Assembly: GCA_024400915.1 (NCBI GenBank) | Contig: JAKSLX010000005.1 | Coordinates: 62,001-126,000 of the forward strand | DNA from: Treponema sp. | GTDB lineage: Bacteria > Spirochaetota > Spirochaetia > Treponematales > Treponemataceae | DNA: 64,000 bases | Reading direction: 5' to 3' | Shown here: one piece after another, positions 41,230 to 50,347 of the stretch | Layout: each line of letters begins with the position of its first letter | Position numbering within the stretch: the stretch's first letter is position 1 | Translations under genes and position numbers: made by a program | The notes under the pieces: generated by a model | The model's input: the letters and a program-made list of their open reading frames with translations, nothing else | Told to the model about the DNA's origin: nothing | The model's database searches: none

Positions 41230-42553
41230 TTTAATTTTTAAAGCCCACACTGGCTTTTATTACGCTCAAATCCGTCTTGCAGATGGAACACTTTCCAACA
41301 ACAAATCTACTGGCTGTAAAAATCGTGCAGAAGCTGAACGCAAGGTTATGGAATGGATTGTAACCGGAAACATTCCTGTCCGAGTAAACAGCAAGGACTC
41401 CAAAGTTCAGAGCATTGATAAGATCAGACTCTTCAATGATTTACGCACCGCAGATTTTGATACAGAAGACATTGAAACAATCATCAAAATTCTGAAGGAA
41501 AGAAACTACCTCTACTCTGCTGTTCCTAAATCTTCAAAGGGAAGTATTCCGATTGAAGACTTCCTCGAAAACTTCTGGGATTTTGAAAAATCTCCTTATG
41601 TAAAAGAGAAGCTTGGAAAGAAACAGTCTATCCATCGTCACTATTGTGCAACACTTATGAGCAGAACTCGCCTTTACTGGATTCCTCGCCTTGCAGGAAA
41701 ATGTGTTGGTGAAATTACAAGAAACGATGTTGAAGCATTCTTCTCTAGCGATGAAGCTCAGAAGCTTGCACCTAAAACTGTAAACTCAATTATTGAAACA
41801 ATCACAATTCCTATGAAGTGGGCCTACTATCACGACCTTACACAGAACAATTGCTTTGATGGAATTATCAAATGTTCTAATCAGAGTAAAGAGCGCAAGA
41901 TTATTGATATGGAAACTGCGAACCGTCTGATGGAACTTGATTGGGATAATGACGAAGCAAAGATTGCAAATGAACTTGCCATGCACACAGGAATGCGAGC
42001 CGGAGAAATCCAGGCTCTCACAATTGATGATCTTGGGGATGATGAAATCTATGTACGTAAAAGCTGGTCCAAATACGATGGTTTGAAATGCTGTAAAAAC
42101 GGTGAAGAACGTTCTGTGCCTATTCCTATTTCCCATCAGCTTTATTTAAAGCTCAAGATGCTTGCGGATTTTAATCCCTTTGATAATGGATTCATTTTCT
42201 ACAGTACAGTCGAAGACAAGCCAATGGACAGCAAACAGTTTAACAAATACCTCAAACGTGCACTTAAAGACATTGGTTATGAAAATTCAAAAGAAATCTG
42301 CTTCCATTCATGGCGCCACTTCTTCTGTTCAAGAATGCTGGATTATGTAAAAGACAAACGTTATGTAATGGCACTCTCTGGTCATAAGACCGAAGCTATG
42401 CTTAATCATTATGCCGCACATCTTGAAGATGATAAGGTTGTTGATTTGGCAAGAAACGTTATGAAGAAAATCTTTATTGATCAGAATGAAAACGAAGAAA
42501 CAATCAACATGCTGAACAGCAAGCTTGAAGAACTGGATAAGGAAATTGCATAA
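41216..42553 (+). CDS. tyrosine integrase of the element
   Basis: A 445-residue recombinase; the ATG at 41216 follows GTGAGGTGA. N-terminal part (about 1-60) is an AP2-like/arm-binding domain, the middle (about 115-205) a SAM-like core-binding domain, the rest the catalytic domain with Arg in HTGMRAGEIQ, HxxR in CFHSWRHFFC, His in MALSGHKTE and the nucleophile Tyr in LNHYAAH. It would integrate at and excise from the tRNA-fMet site. It is 63% or so alike by eye in its first 60 residues to the second integrase at 63415. Confidence 0.93.
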   Translation: MAKPYLIFKAHTGFYYAQIRLADGTLSNNKSTGCKNRAEAERKVMEWIVTGNIPVRVNSKDSKVQSIDKIRLFNDLRTADFDTEDIETIIKILKERNYLYSAVPKSSKGSIPIEDFLENFWDFEKSPYVKEKLGKKQSIHRHYCATLMSRTRLYWIPRLAGKCVGEITRNDVEAFFSSDEAQKLAPKTVNSIIETITIPMKWAYYHDLTQNNCFDGIIKCSNQSKERKIIDMETANRLMELDWDNDEAKIANELAMHTGMRAGEIQALTIDDLGDDEIYVRKSWSKYDGLKCCKNGEERSVPIPISHQLYLKLKMLADFNPFDNGFIFYSTVEDKPMDSKQFNKYLKRALKDIGYENSKEICFHSWRHFFCSRMLDYVKDKRYVMALSGHKTEAMLNHYAAHLEDDKVVDLARNVMKKIFIDQNENEETINMLNSKLEELDKEIA

Positions 42554-42565
42554 GGAGAAATGAAT

Positions 42566-43381
42566 ATGGGTATTTTTGGAAATAAGACTGTAAAAACAAA
42601 TGATAAAGATAATGCAAAAATTAAGATGGTTGAAGTTTCACAGCTCCACTTTGACAGAGACTTCAAGAATGTATTTCAGCAGGAGAACGACAAGGTTGCT
42701 GAAATTGCAAATGATATGAGGGCAAATGGATTTGATAAATCACGCCCTATTATCGTAACTGAGGCTTATATCATTGTTGATGGACATTCACGCTTTATGG
42801 CCGCAAAGAAAGCAGGACTTGAAAAAGTGCCTGTAATCATCAAGAAGTTTGATAGTCGTGATGAAACAATTGAATACGAGTATAAGATGCAGTTGAACTC
42901 CAGACGTTTAACAGATGGTGAATATTTTGCCGCATTTCTGAAGCTTGATGAAATCAGACGTTCAAATCCTAATGCACAAGGCTCATCTGATGAGGCGATA
43001 GGCCACCAGCTTAATAAGTCAGCCCGCCAGGTTTGCAAAATGCGTGAGATTGCAAAGAAAGCAGACTCTTCTCTTCTTGAAAAGATTCAGAACGGCAGTA
43101 TATCCATCAATAAGGCACATGAAATGATTAAGGCAGCAGAAGCCAGAAAAAAGGCCGGAGTTGTCGAAGATTTAGCCGATGAAAAATCATCCAATACTGG
43201 CAAAGGAATCAATTCAGATTCTTTCAAACTTGGAGTTCTTTTTGTTCTGGCAGAGTTGGAAAAAGGAAAGAAGAAATCACAGATTCTGAAGGATAAGCGA
43301 ATCGCAAGACTTGAACTTGGAGAATTGAAGCTTAAGGATGAAGAACTTTCAAAAATCTCACAGAGATTTGGAATAGCTTAA
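42566..43381 (+). CDS. ParB/Srx-domain protein 1
   Basis: The ATG at 42566 has a correctly spaced AAGGAG. The 271-residue protein has a ParB N-terminal domain (MVEVSQLHFDRDF, MRANGFDKSRPIIV, IVDGHSRFMAAKKAG), then a helix-turn-helix part (QLNKSARQVCKMREIAKKAD, SISINKAHEMI). The GHSR box is the CTP/nucleotide pocket of the family. No ParA is present. Role in maintenance, copy control or gene regulation of the element is inferred. A relative lies at 47596. Confidence 0.85.
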   Translation: MGIFGNKTVKTNDKDNAKIKMVEVSQLHFDRDFKNVFQQENDKVAEIANDMRANGFDKSRPIIVTEAYIIVDGHSRFMAAKKAGLEKVPVIIKKFDSRDETIEYEYKMQLNSRRLTDGEYFAAFLKLDEIRRSNPNAQGSSDEAIGHQLNKSARQVCKMREIAKKADSSLLEKIQNGSISINKAHEMIKAAEARKKAGVVEDLADEKSSNTGKGINSDSFKLGVLFVLAELEKGKKKSQILKDKRIARLELGELKLKDEELSKISQRFGIA

Positions 43382-43397
43382 ATGGAGGTAAATGAAC

Positions 43398-44000
43398 ATG
43401 GAAAAATTGGATTATTCATGGTATAATATAAGTATGGAAGAACGACAGAGATTATTAAAGCAAGGCTGCATTAATATTTGGATTGATGAAATTGTCCCTT
43501 GTTTAAAAGACACTGTAACTGGAGAAATGAAAGAAACAGTTGTTTTTAAAATCGAAAGCCGTTCTTATTTGAAGCAATATACAGAACAAAACGGCTGGCA
43601 GATTAATTGGATTGAACTTCCTGCTGATGTTGAAGTTTATGAACTGGCTCTGAAAGATACAAAGGAAATCCAGGGTTTGGTTGCCGTAAAGAATGACGTA
43701 AATTCGCGAGCAGCGTTTTTACATTGGGCTTGCACTGCACCTCAGAATAATAAACATGACTTTGGTAAACAAAAGTATTCTGGTGTAGGTGGACATCTGT
43801 TTGCAATTGCAGCAGATAAATCAGTTCAATGGGGATATGAAGGTGCTATGCACGGATTTGCATTGAATAAAGAATTGCTTGAACATTACATGGAAAAATT
43901 TAATGCTGAGTTCTTAGGAATGCTACATGATTATCAATTCTTCATTAATGAGAACGATGCTAAAAAACTTTTGGAGGTGTATAACTATGAATGGAACTAA
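43398..44000 (+). CDS. GNAT-like hypothetical protein (candidate toxin or acetyltransferase)
   Basis: The ATG at 43398 lies eight bases after GGAGG. In the 200-residue product the region from about 95 (IQGLVAVKNDVNSRAAFLHWACTA to GVGGHLFAIAADKSVQWGYEG) follows the order of a GNAT fold: a strand-turn with GxGxxL-like acetyl-CoA site and a helix, then GFALN. The following small gene overlaps by 14 bases. A pair of this kind looks like a toxin-antitoxin or a modification pair. The activity is an inference. Confidence 0.6.
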   Translation: MEKLDYSWYNISMEERQRLLKQGCINIWIDEIVPCLKDTVTGEMKETVVFKIESRSYLKQYTEQNGWQINWIELPADVEVYELALKDTKEIQGLVAVKNDVNSRAAFLHWACTAPQNNKHDFGKQKYSGVGGHLFAIAADKSVQWGYEGAMHGFALNKELLEHYMEKFNAEFLGMLHDYQFFINENDAKKLLEVYNYEWN

Positions 44001-44190
44001 AACATTAGAAAGACCAAAATTCTTAGAAGGTGTAGATCTTCCTAACTCGTACTATGAAACTCCAGATCCATATAAAAGTGCACCTTCTTGCAATGTAAAT
44101 CTTCTTGAACTTTCAAGGTATGCAAGAAAGATTGGAAAGAAACTTGTTGAGCTAACAAAAGAAGAAGTTCAGCAATTCGCCATTGTTTAA
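43987..44190 (+). CDS. small partner protein of the GNAT-like gene
   Basis: A 67-residue protein with its own GGAGG, overlapping the previous gene by 14 bases. Sequence of the type LPNSYYETPDPYKSAPSCNV followed by a helix (LLELSRYARKIGKKLVELT). No known domain. Tight coupling suggests it acts together with the GNAT-like protein. Confidence 0.65.
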   Translation: MNGTKTLERPKFLEGVDLPNSYYETPDPYKSAPSCNVNLLELSRYARKIGKKLVELTKEEVQQFAIV

Positions 44191-44202
44191 TTCTTTTAGA
44201 AG

Positions 44203-44242
44203 AGGCTTTCAGTTTGTTTGATTCAGACTGGAAGCCTTTTTC
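44203..44242 (+). terminator. terminator after the GNAT-like pair
   Basis: AGGCTTTCAGT and ACTGGAAGCCT (one G-U pair) followed by T residues. Confidence 0.8.
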
Positions 44243-44374
44243 AATTAACTTCAAATATCTTTCAGTGGAATCGAAAGAAGAGATTTTGAGGAAATCTTTT
44301 AAACGCAAAGTTGCGTTCATTAGATTTCAGGAAAAACTTGCTGAATTGTGCTGGTTTGTATTAAATTTATACAT

Positions 44375-45541
44375 ATGGTTACATTTTTATCTGAAGAACT
44401 CCAATCAAGCACAACTAAATACTCTGCAAAGGATACTATTCCTGAATCAAAGTTTACATCATTTACACCTAAAAATTTTATCCAATGCTATGGAATTAAT
44501 GATCGAACTTACTCATTTTTAGAATCTGTTTCCGAAAAAGCAGCATATTTTTCCCAAGTTTTAGAAATATATGTATTACTCAGAAATGAAATAGAACTAT
44601 TTGATAAACAAGAACGTGATGATTCTGATTTATTTTTCAAGCATGGAAAGGATTTATCTGTACGTGTGTTTTATGATTCACTTTATGGCAGTCAACTAAA
44701 CTATAAAGAGAAACAAGCGGCTAATAGAATTAATAGTGGTAGAAAGATTTATAATAAGTTAACTACCCTTACGAATTACAGTTGTTTAGATGCTTCATTA
44801 GGAAACTTTATATCTGAAACCAAATCTCGTTTACAGAATTTACCTGAAAAATCTATTATGGAAACTGAGTATTACAAAGAAGTTCTCCCAGAGGAAGATG
44901 ATATTTTTCATTATTATCTGAGTGATGCAAAAGAAAAATTAGAAAATCTTATACCAGACTATATTACCGCCAACAGTTACTTTACAAATAACGGAAAAGC
45001 ATTATTTGTACTTTCGTCAGAATACTATTTATATCTTGTTGGAACATCAAGAGGAAAAATCCCAGAGATTAGAAAGTATCATTACTTTAAGAATGATTAT
45101 AAAAATAGTTTTATGGAAGCAATTATTTCTGATTTAAGACATCTTAATGAAGAAATCCAGCAGAATTTGGCATTTCATGTTTACAACAAAACTCAAGAAA
45201 ACAAAAAGAAGAAACTTGCATATTATCAAACATTATCTCATGAAGAATTAATCAATTGTTTTTATGAGTTTTATAAAGTACCTCATGATTTTCTTGATAT
45301 TATTCAAACATATCCTTTTGAAGGAAAAATTATTTTAAGTAAAGATTTCAAAATTGCAAACAATTATCAGACTTTGATTATTTCCTATCTTGATGGTTTC
45401 GTAGATAACAGAAAAGACATGGACCTAATTAAGATTCTATTTCATATTGAATCCCAAAACCCAGCTACTTCAAAAGCAGGATATAAAAATCGACTTTCTA
45501 ACTTCAAAAATTTTATAAAAAACTATACAAAATATAAATAA
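44375..45541 (+). CDS. hypothetical protein
   Basis: A 388-residue protein from the ATG at 44375 (MVTFLSEEL); a GTG at 44348 is possible and neither has a good ribosome-binding site. It is Lys/Tyr/Asn-rich, more AT-rich than neighbours and mainly helical, with a beta segment (KALFVLSSEYYLYLVGTS). I do not recognise it. Its placement after a terminator and before the replication block suggests a separately acquired cargo gene. Confidence 0.55.
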   Translation: MVTFLSEELQSSTTKYSAKDTIPESKFTSFTPKNFIQCYGINDRTYSFLESVSEKAAYFSQVLEIYVLLRNEIELFDKQERDDSDLFFKHGKDLSVRVFYDSLYGSQLNYKEKQAANRINSGRKIYNKLTTLTNYSCLDASLGNFISETKSRLQNLPEKSIMETEYYKEVLPEEDDIFHYYLSDAKEKLENLIPDYITANSYFTNNGKALFVLSSEYYLYLVGTSRGKIPEIRKYHYFKNDYKNSFMEAIISDLRHLNEEIQQNLAFHVYNKTQENKKKKLAYYQTLSHEELINCFYEFYKVPHDFLDIIQTYPFEGKIILSKDFKIANNYQTLIISYLDGFVDNRKDMDLIKILFHIESQNPATSKAGYKNRLSNFKNFIKNYTKYK

Positions 45542-45543
45542 TG

Positions 45544-45683
45544 GTACCTAAGTTAGGTACTTAGTCAGATTCTTTTTTCTCAACTCTCTCATACAATCTC
45601 AAATAGTTGCAACGAAGAAGTGTTACTTCTTCTTAAAACTAGCTTGCACTATCTGAGTTCCACATTCGCGATACTGGAACTCA
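45544..45683. other. intergenic block with three perfect inverted repeats, candidate origin or operator
   Basis: GTACCTAAGTTAGGTAC (45544-45560), GAAGAAGT/ACTTCTTC (45614-45632) and TGAGTTCCA/TGGAACTCA (45654-45683) lie in 140 bases directly upstream of the excisionase-like and replication-like genes. There is no coding pattern. A replication origin, an excisionase site or attenuation are possible. Confidence 0.45.
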
Positions 45684-45699
45684 AAAGGAGTTTCAGAAA

Positions 45700-45924
45700 A
45701 TGAAACAGCCAACATTTGAAATAACTGAGTGGCCGGAAAAAACACTTTTCAGTCGCCAGGAGGCATCCCAGATATTAGGAGTAGGATTGTCTACTTTGGA
45801 TTCTCTCATATCGTACTCGGAATTACCACGAACGATAATTCACAAGCGCGTACTCATACATCGGAAAGATTTGGAGAACTATATTTCTGCTTGTAGAACA
45901 ACAGTATTCGGAGGCAGCAAATGA
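45700..45924 (+). CDS. excisionase-like helix-turn-helix protein
   Basis: A 74-residue protein of the HTH_17/excisionase group: FSRQEASQILGVGLSTLDSLI, then KRVLIHRKDLENYI, the wing typical of MerR-like excisionases. AGGAG precedes the ATG. It may assist integrase in excision or regulate replication genes. It overlaps the next gene by four bases (ATGA). Confidence 0.82.
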   Translation: MKQPTFEITEWPEKTLFSRQEASQILGVGLSTLDSLISYSELPRTIIHKRVLIHRKDLENYISACRTTVFGGSK

Positions 45925-46127
45925 GCGAAGATGTATTAATCCAGTTACTTCAGGACATTAATCGCGAAAATGTGCGATTTGGAACTGTTGAAGTTTCTTT
46001 TACCTTCCATGACGGTAGACCAACAAGTTACGAGCTTTGTACACATCGTCGTAGGAACCTTGATTCGCTTTCAAAATCATCTGACCACCACTTAAAGGAA
46101 GATACAGATGGATATAGAAGGCGGTAA
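45921..46127 (+). CDS. small hypothetical protein
   Basis: A 68-residue product coupled to both neighbours (ATGA overlap upstream, 20-base overlap downstream). Contains EVSFTFHDGRPTSYEL. No domain recognised. Its place within the replication operon suggests an accessory role. Confidence 0.5.
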   Translation: MSEDVLIQLLQDINRENVRFGTVEVSFTFHDGRPTSYELCTHRRRNLDSLSKSSDHHLKEDTDGYRRR

Positions 46128-46812
46128 TGAAAAGAAACAGATACGCTTTATCATTGTGCCAGATTTCATCATAGATGACTTAAATATTCCAGATGGTGAA
46201 AAGCTGTTATTCGGCGAGATTGCATCTAATTCCCTGGAAAAGGGTTTCTGCTGGTTTTCCAACAAGCATCTTATGGAACGTTTTCACATTGGAGAACGAA
46301 CCGCTTCAAGATGGGTTAATGATCTGAGAAAGAAAGGTTATATCACAATTACGATTGTGAAAAGGAAAGGCTCAAAAGAAGTAGATGAAAGACAAATAAG
46401 TGTCGATACAACAAAACCTATTCTAGCTGAATACATGAACTGGTATCGCCAAGAACGGCATCAAGGTATAGCCAATAATGGCCAGAACCCTCCTGCCAAA
46501 AATGGCGCAGTTAATAATAAAGGATTGAATAATAAAGATGTAATAGATTTAAAAGACATAACTAATGTTCTTTTAACTACTGAAGAATATCAAAGCCTTA
46601 TTAATGAATTTGGAAAGCAAAAGTTTGAATCTGGTATAGCAGAGTATTCAAAGTGGAAAATGATAAAACATGCTCATCCAAAATCAGACTTTGATTCACT
46701 TAAAAAATGGTTGGCTAAAGCACCTCGTAGGTACAAATCAAAAGTGAGTTCTGTTAAAGAAAGCGGAGCTGACGAAGTGACCGATGAAATGCTTGCTGAC
46801 TTACCTTTTTAA
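46108..46812 (+). CDS. replication-initiator-like winged-helix protein
   Basis: A 234-residue protein beginning with an HTH_36/RepA-N-like winged helix (FIIVPDFIIDDLNIPDGEKL, ASNSLEKGFCWFSNKHLMERF, RTASRWVNDLRKKGYI). The middle is a low-complexity linker (NNKGLNNKD) and the end a basic segment (LKKWLAKAPRRYK), as in phage replisome organisers. Next to the DnaC-like gene, this implies DNA replication of the excised element. AAGGA upstream. Confidence 0.75.
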   Translation: MDIEGGNEKKQIRFIIVPDFIIDDLNIPDGEKLLFGEIASNSLEKGFCWFSNKHLMERFHIGERTASRWVNDLRKKGYITITIVKRKGSKEVDERQISVDTTKPILAEYMNWYRQERHQGIANNGQNPPAKNGAVNNKGLNNKDVIDLKDITNVLLTTEEYQSLINEFGKQKFESGIAEYSKWKMIKHAHPKSDFDSLKKWLAKAPRRYKSKVSSVKESGADEVTDEMLADLPF

Positions 46813-46824
46813 AGGAGATTTTTT

Positions 46825-47520
46825 ATGAATGAAATAAAAAAATTAAATTCTGTTTCACTTTTTGAAATGTTTGACGCGAATGCTGAAAGCGATGAATGGG
46901 TCAGACAGCGTGAAAAAGAATTATCTGAACAGGCAGAAAAAGAGGCTGCTTATCAGACGCAGAAAAACGTTGAAAGGAGCGGTGTTCCACGGCGTTATTG
47001 GCATTCAACTTTTGACACTTACATTCCTCGTGATGATAAGGATTCTAAAAATCTGGAGACGGTTAGGAATTTTTCAAAACTTGAGAGTAATGACAAAGTA
47101 CTCCTTCTGCTTGGAGCAAAAGGGCTTGGAAAAACACATCTTGGTTCAGCGATTATTCGTAATTGCGGCGGAAAATTCATATCAATAGAAGAGCTTATCT
47201 TCAAATATGAATCAGCCCAGGATTTTCACGCTAAAACAAACCGTGAGGAATTGATGGAGTCATATTCCAGTACAAAAATGCTGGTAATTGACGAGATTGG
47301 GCGCTCGATGCAGCAGGAAAAGGAAAATGCTCTGCTGAACTACATCCTTCGCCGCCGTTACGAGAACATGCTTCCTACGGTTTTGATTTCTAACCTTTCC
47401 AAAGCTGAAATATTAAAAAAGCTGGGAGAAGCCGTATTAGACCGCCTTCGTGAAACTTGTATAAGTCTTGAGTTTGAGGGTGAAAGTTACAGGACATCAA
47501 TTCGTGATGTAAACCTGTAA
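46825..47520 (+). CDS. DnaC-like helicase loader ATPase
   Basis: A 231-residue AAA+ protein with Walker A LLGAKGLGKTHLGSAI, Walker B KMLVIDEIGRS, sensor region LISNLSKAE and a final VLDRLRE (Arg finger), the DnaC/IstB pattern. It would load the host DnaB helicase at the element's origin. AGGAG start, 12 bases after the initiator-like gene. Confidence 0.88.
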   Translation: MNEIKKLNSVSLFEMFDANAESDEWVRQREKELSEQAEKEAAYQTQKNVERSGVPRRYWHSTFDTYIPRDDKDSKNLETVRNFSKLESNDKVLLLLGAKGLGKTHLGSAIIRNCGGKFISIEELIFKYESAQDFHAKTNREELMESYSSTKMLVIDEIGRSMQQEKENALLNYILRRRYENMLPTVLISNLSKAEILKKLGEAVLDRLRETCISLEFEGESYRTSIRDVNL

Positions 47521-47534
47521 TCACAATTAATCAT

Positions 47535-47582
47535 CAGAATCATTTTGTTTTCGGCCGGACATAATGATTCTGTAATCTTATA
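47535..47582. repeat. inverted repeat upstream of the second ParB gene
   Basis: CAGAATCATT and AATGATTCTG (10-base perfect arms) enclose 28 bases. It may be a terminator of the replication genes or a binding site of the downstream ParB-like protein. Confidence 0.5.
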
Positions 47583-47595
47583 GGAGAAACAACAT

Positions 47596-48339
47596 ATGAA
47601 ATTTTTTAGTAAAAAAATTAGCACTTCATTGGAAACTGCTAAACAGAATATTCAGAACAAGTTCGATTCTGAAAGAATACAGATGGTTGAAATTTCAAAA
47701 CTTAAGTTTGATAACGATTTCAAGGAATTATTTTCACAGGAGCCTGAAAAGGTAGAACGCATTGCGCAGGATATGAATGATCATGGTTTTGATAAGTCCC
47801 AGCCAATTATTGCGACTAAAGACGGCTCGATTTTGGATGGAAATTCCAGGTATATGGCTGCAAAACAGATTGGAATAAAATACGTTCCAGTTGTTTATAA
47901 AGATTTTACAGATAAAAACGAAGCTTTGAAGTATGAACTTCACTTACAGCTTGATCGCAGAAATCTCAGCGATGCTGAAGTTTTTGCAATGTTCAAAAAG
48001 CTGGAAGAAATGAAGCAGACTGCAAAATCAGAAGGTAAATCTACAGAAGATTTTACTGATGCAAAACTTGCAGAGCAGCTTAAAAAGTCAGAACGTCAGG
48101 TGCAGAAAATGCGTGAGCTTTCAAAAAAAGCTGATGAACAGACTTTAAATAAAGTTGCTTCTGGAGAACTTACAATCAACCAGGCATATTCGGTAGTCAA
48201 AGAATTCAAACATCTCAAAAATTATAAAACATACGAAAAGTCTTCTATTGTTAAGGCTGAGTTTAACAAAGGTGTAAAATTTGCTTTAGATGAACTTGAA
48301 AAAGGCAAAACCGCAGAAGAAATTCTTGCATCATTGTAA
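47596..48339 (+). CDS. ParB/Srx-domain protein 2
   Basis: A 247-residue relative of the protein at 42566: MVEISKLKFDNDFKELF, MNDHGFDKSQPIIAT, ILDGNSRYMAAKQIG, and the helix-turn-helix QLKKSERQVQKMRELSKKAD. GNSR replaces GHSR in the nucleotide box. Two ParB-like proteins without ParA in one element is unusual. It is followed after 13 bases by the relaxase, suggesting a role in mobilisation control. Confidence 0.85.
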   Translation: MKFFSKKISTSLETAKQNIQNKFDSERIQMVEISKLKFDNDFKELFSQEPEKVERIAQDMNDHGFDKSQPIIATKDGSILDGNSRYMAAKQIGIKYVPVVYKDFTDKNEALKYELHLQLDRRNLSDAEVFAMFKKLEEMKQTAKSEGKSTEDFTDAKLAEQLKKSERQVQKMRELSKKADEQTLNKVASGELTINQAYSVVKEFKHLKNYKTYEKSSIVKAEFNKGVKFALDELEKGKTAEEILASL

Positions 48340-48352
48340 ATAGGAGTTGCTC

Positions 48353-50071
48353 ATGGAAAATGAAGATTTTACTTTAGACTTCATGGGCTACAAGGCAATG
48401 TGCCATTGTAGACCTATAATTCAACGTTTACACAATAAGCGTGATCCAAAAATCGTAAGTTCAGAAAAGCATATCGACCTTTCGAGATCGCATGAAACGA
48501 TTCTTGATTGTGGTACTTTAGAAAAGTGCTATCAGCAGATCTTTGACGAAGCAGTAAAAAAATATAATGCGAAGCAGAAGCGGAAAGACCGTCGGATTGA
48601 AAATTATCTGGAAACAATTCTGAAAGATAAGCGTAAGGGGAAGCACAAAAATATAAAAGCTGATGGAAGCCGTAAGCCCGCTTACGAAATGGTCCTTCAG
48701 CTGGGTAACAGAGATAACAGACCGGATGATGATGTAGTTTCCAGAGTGTTAAAGGATTTTTGCAATTTTCTGATTGAAAACTATCCTAACATTGTTCCAA
48801 TTGGGATTTATCTTCACAACGATGAATTTTCAATTGATGAAGAAACTCGTCAGAAAGTTTTTAGTCCAGTACATATCCATTTTGATTATGTGTATGTTGC
48901 TCATCTTGGCAAATCCCTTAAAACCGGAATGGAATTGCAATGCTCCATGTCTGGTGCATTAGCCGAAATGGGATTCGTTACTGCAAAAGGAAAAGGTACT
49001 GCACAGCAGCAATTTGAAGAAGCTGTTCGGCATGATTTACAGGATTTTGCGGAAGAGCGTGGAATCAAAATAGACAGAACCCCTGGAGAAAAGCATTCAC
49101 ACAAGGAAAAGCCTGTGTATCAGCAGATGAAAGAGAACGAAAGGAAAGAGAAAAGACTTTCAAAGAAAGAACAGCAGCTTGAACAGGATAGAACTGATTT
49201 GGATAACAATATTGAATCCTTTAATCAGAAATCTGAACAGCTGGAAAAAGATATTCAGGCAAATACTGAAAAATCTTTGGATTTGTTTATCAAAGAAAGT
49301 AAGCTTTCTAAAAAGGAAAAAGAACAGAGTTCAAAACAGTCTGAACTTGAACAGCAGGAAAGTGATTTACAGTCTCGTGAAGTTTTGGTTGAAATGAAAG
49401 AATCAAACAATAAATATCAGCGCGAACGGAACGAGAAAAAAGAACGCGAGCTTGCTGAACGGGAAAGAGTTGTTGAACTTGGCGAAGCTCCTCTTTTGGA
49501 AAAGCAGAAAGAACTTGATGAGCAGAAAAACGAAATTGACCAGAAGGCAAAAAATGCCGAACAGACTTTACAGGATGCTCAGACCATTCAGACTGAAAAT
49601 GAAAAGACATCTAAGAATCTTGAATTAGAGCAGAACGACTTAGAGCGTGATAAAAGTCTGTTTAAAACTTCATCACAAAAAGTTGGCGCTTACAATCAGA
49701 TTTGGGATGAAGTTGAACGAAAAAACATGTCTATTGATTCTGAAATCAGCACATTTAAAAACAATCGTTTTGAGGACTTTACTTCCAGATTCAATAAATT
49801 TGTTGGAAATGTGAAAAAGATTGTTACTGCAATTACAACAGAATTGAACTGGTACAAAGCCGCGTTCAAAGATTTTTGGCATAAAACTCCAAGGGACTTC
49901 AGAAATCTTGCGGATGAAATGGACAGAAACAAATGTGAAGACTTTTCTGATTACAATAAAAAGTTTTATAACGGTGAATTGGATTATCAGATTCAGGAAA
50001 AGAATCAGATACAGCTGCAGCACAGCGTTCGTCAGAAAAAGATTAATGATGCTTATGAGTGGAATAGATAG
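48353..50071 (+). CDS. MobV/Pre-family relaxase with long coiled coil
   Basis: The ATG at 48353 follows AGGAG. The 572-residue protein has the plasmid-recombination (Pre/Mob) core in the first 230 residues, with the metal triad motif SPVHIHFDYVYVA (PHxHxxxxP form) and the preceding IYLHNDE. From about 245 to 430 it is a continuous Lys/Glu/Gln coiled coil; the C-terminal about 100 residues form a helical domain. It would nick the element's oriT for transfer by a conjugation system supplied by another element, since no type IV secretion genes are present here. Confidence 0.85.
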   Translation: MENEDFTLDFMGYKAMCHCRPIIQRLHNKRDPKIVSSEKHIDLSRSHETILDCGTLEKCYQQIFDEAVKKYNAKQKRKDRRIENYLETILKDKRKGKHKNIKADGSRKPAYEMVLQLGNRDNRPDDDVVSRVLKDFCNFLIENYPNIVPIGIYLHNDEFSIDEETRQKVFSPVHIHFDYVYVAHLGKSLKTGMELQCSMSGALAEMGFVTAKGKGTAQQQFEEAVRHDLQDFAEERGIKIDRTPGEKHSHKEKPVYQQMKENERKEKRLSKKEQQLEQDRTDLDNNIESFNQKSEQLEKDIQANTEKSLDLFIKESKLSKKEKEQSSKQSELEQQESDLQSREVLVEMKESNNKYQRERNEKKERELAERERVVELGEAPLLEKQKELDEQKNEIDQKAKNAEQTLQDAQTIQTENEKTSKNLELEQNDLERDKSLFKTSSQKVGAYNQIWDEVERKNMSIDSEISTFKNNRFEDFTSRFNKFVGNVKKIVTAITTELNWYKAAFKDFWHKTPRDFRNLADEMDRNKCEDFSDYNKKFYNGELDYQIQEKNQIQLQHSVRQKKINDAYEWNR

Positions 50072-50080
50072 GAGGTTTTT

Positions 50081-50329
50081 ATGGAATTAGTAACTGATGA
50101 GAAAATCAGATTAAAATTGTTACGCTCTACATTAAGGGGTGATGGTTTCAAACTTGATTCTTGGGTTCGGTGTATTCATTGTGGCGGAGTTTTTCAGGGA
50201 AAAAAAATGCGAGTCTTCAATAAAGGGGATGATTACTTGATTTATTGCTATTATCCAGAATGTAGTGGCTCTATTATTGATATAGTAGATGCCGACGATG
50301 AGGATTTTGCATCAATGTTCGGTTATTAA
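50081..50329 (+). CDS. small zinc-ribbon protein
   Basis: An 82-residue protein with WVRCIHCGGVF and YCYYPECSGSIIDIVD: two Cys pairs spaced as in topoisomerase-type zinc ribbons. The same module occurs twice in the protein at 61994. GGAGG nine bases before the ATG and ten bases after the relaxase gene. Confidence 0.7.
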   Translation: MELVTDEKIRLKLLRSTLRGDGFKLDSWVRCIHCGGVFQGKKMRVFNKGDDYLIYCYYPECSGSIIDIVDADDEDFASMFGY

Positions 50330-50347
50330 TACGGCTTCGCAACGTTG

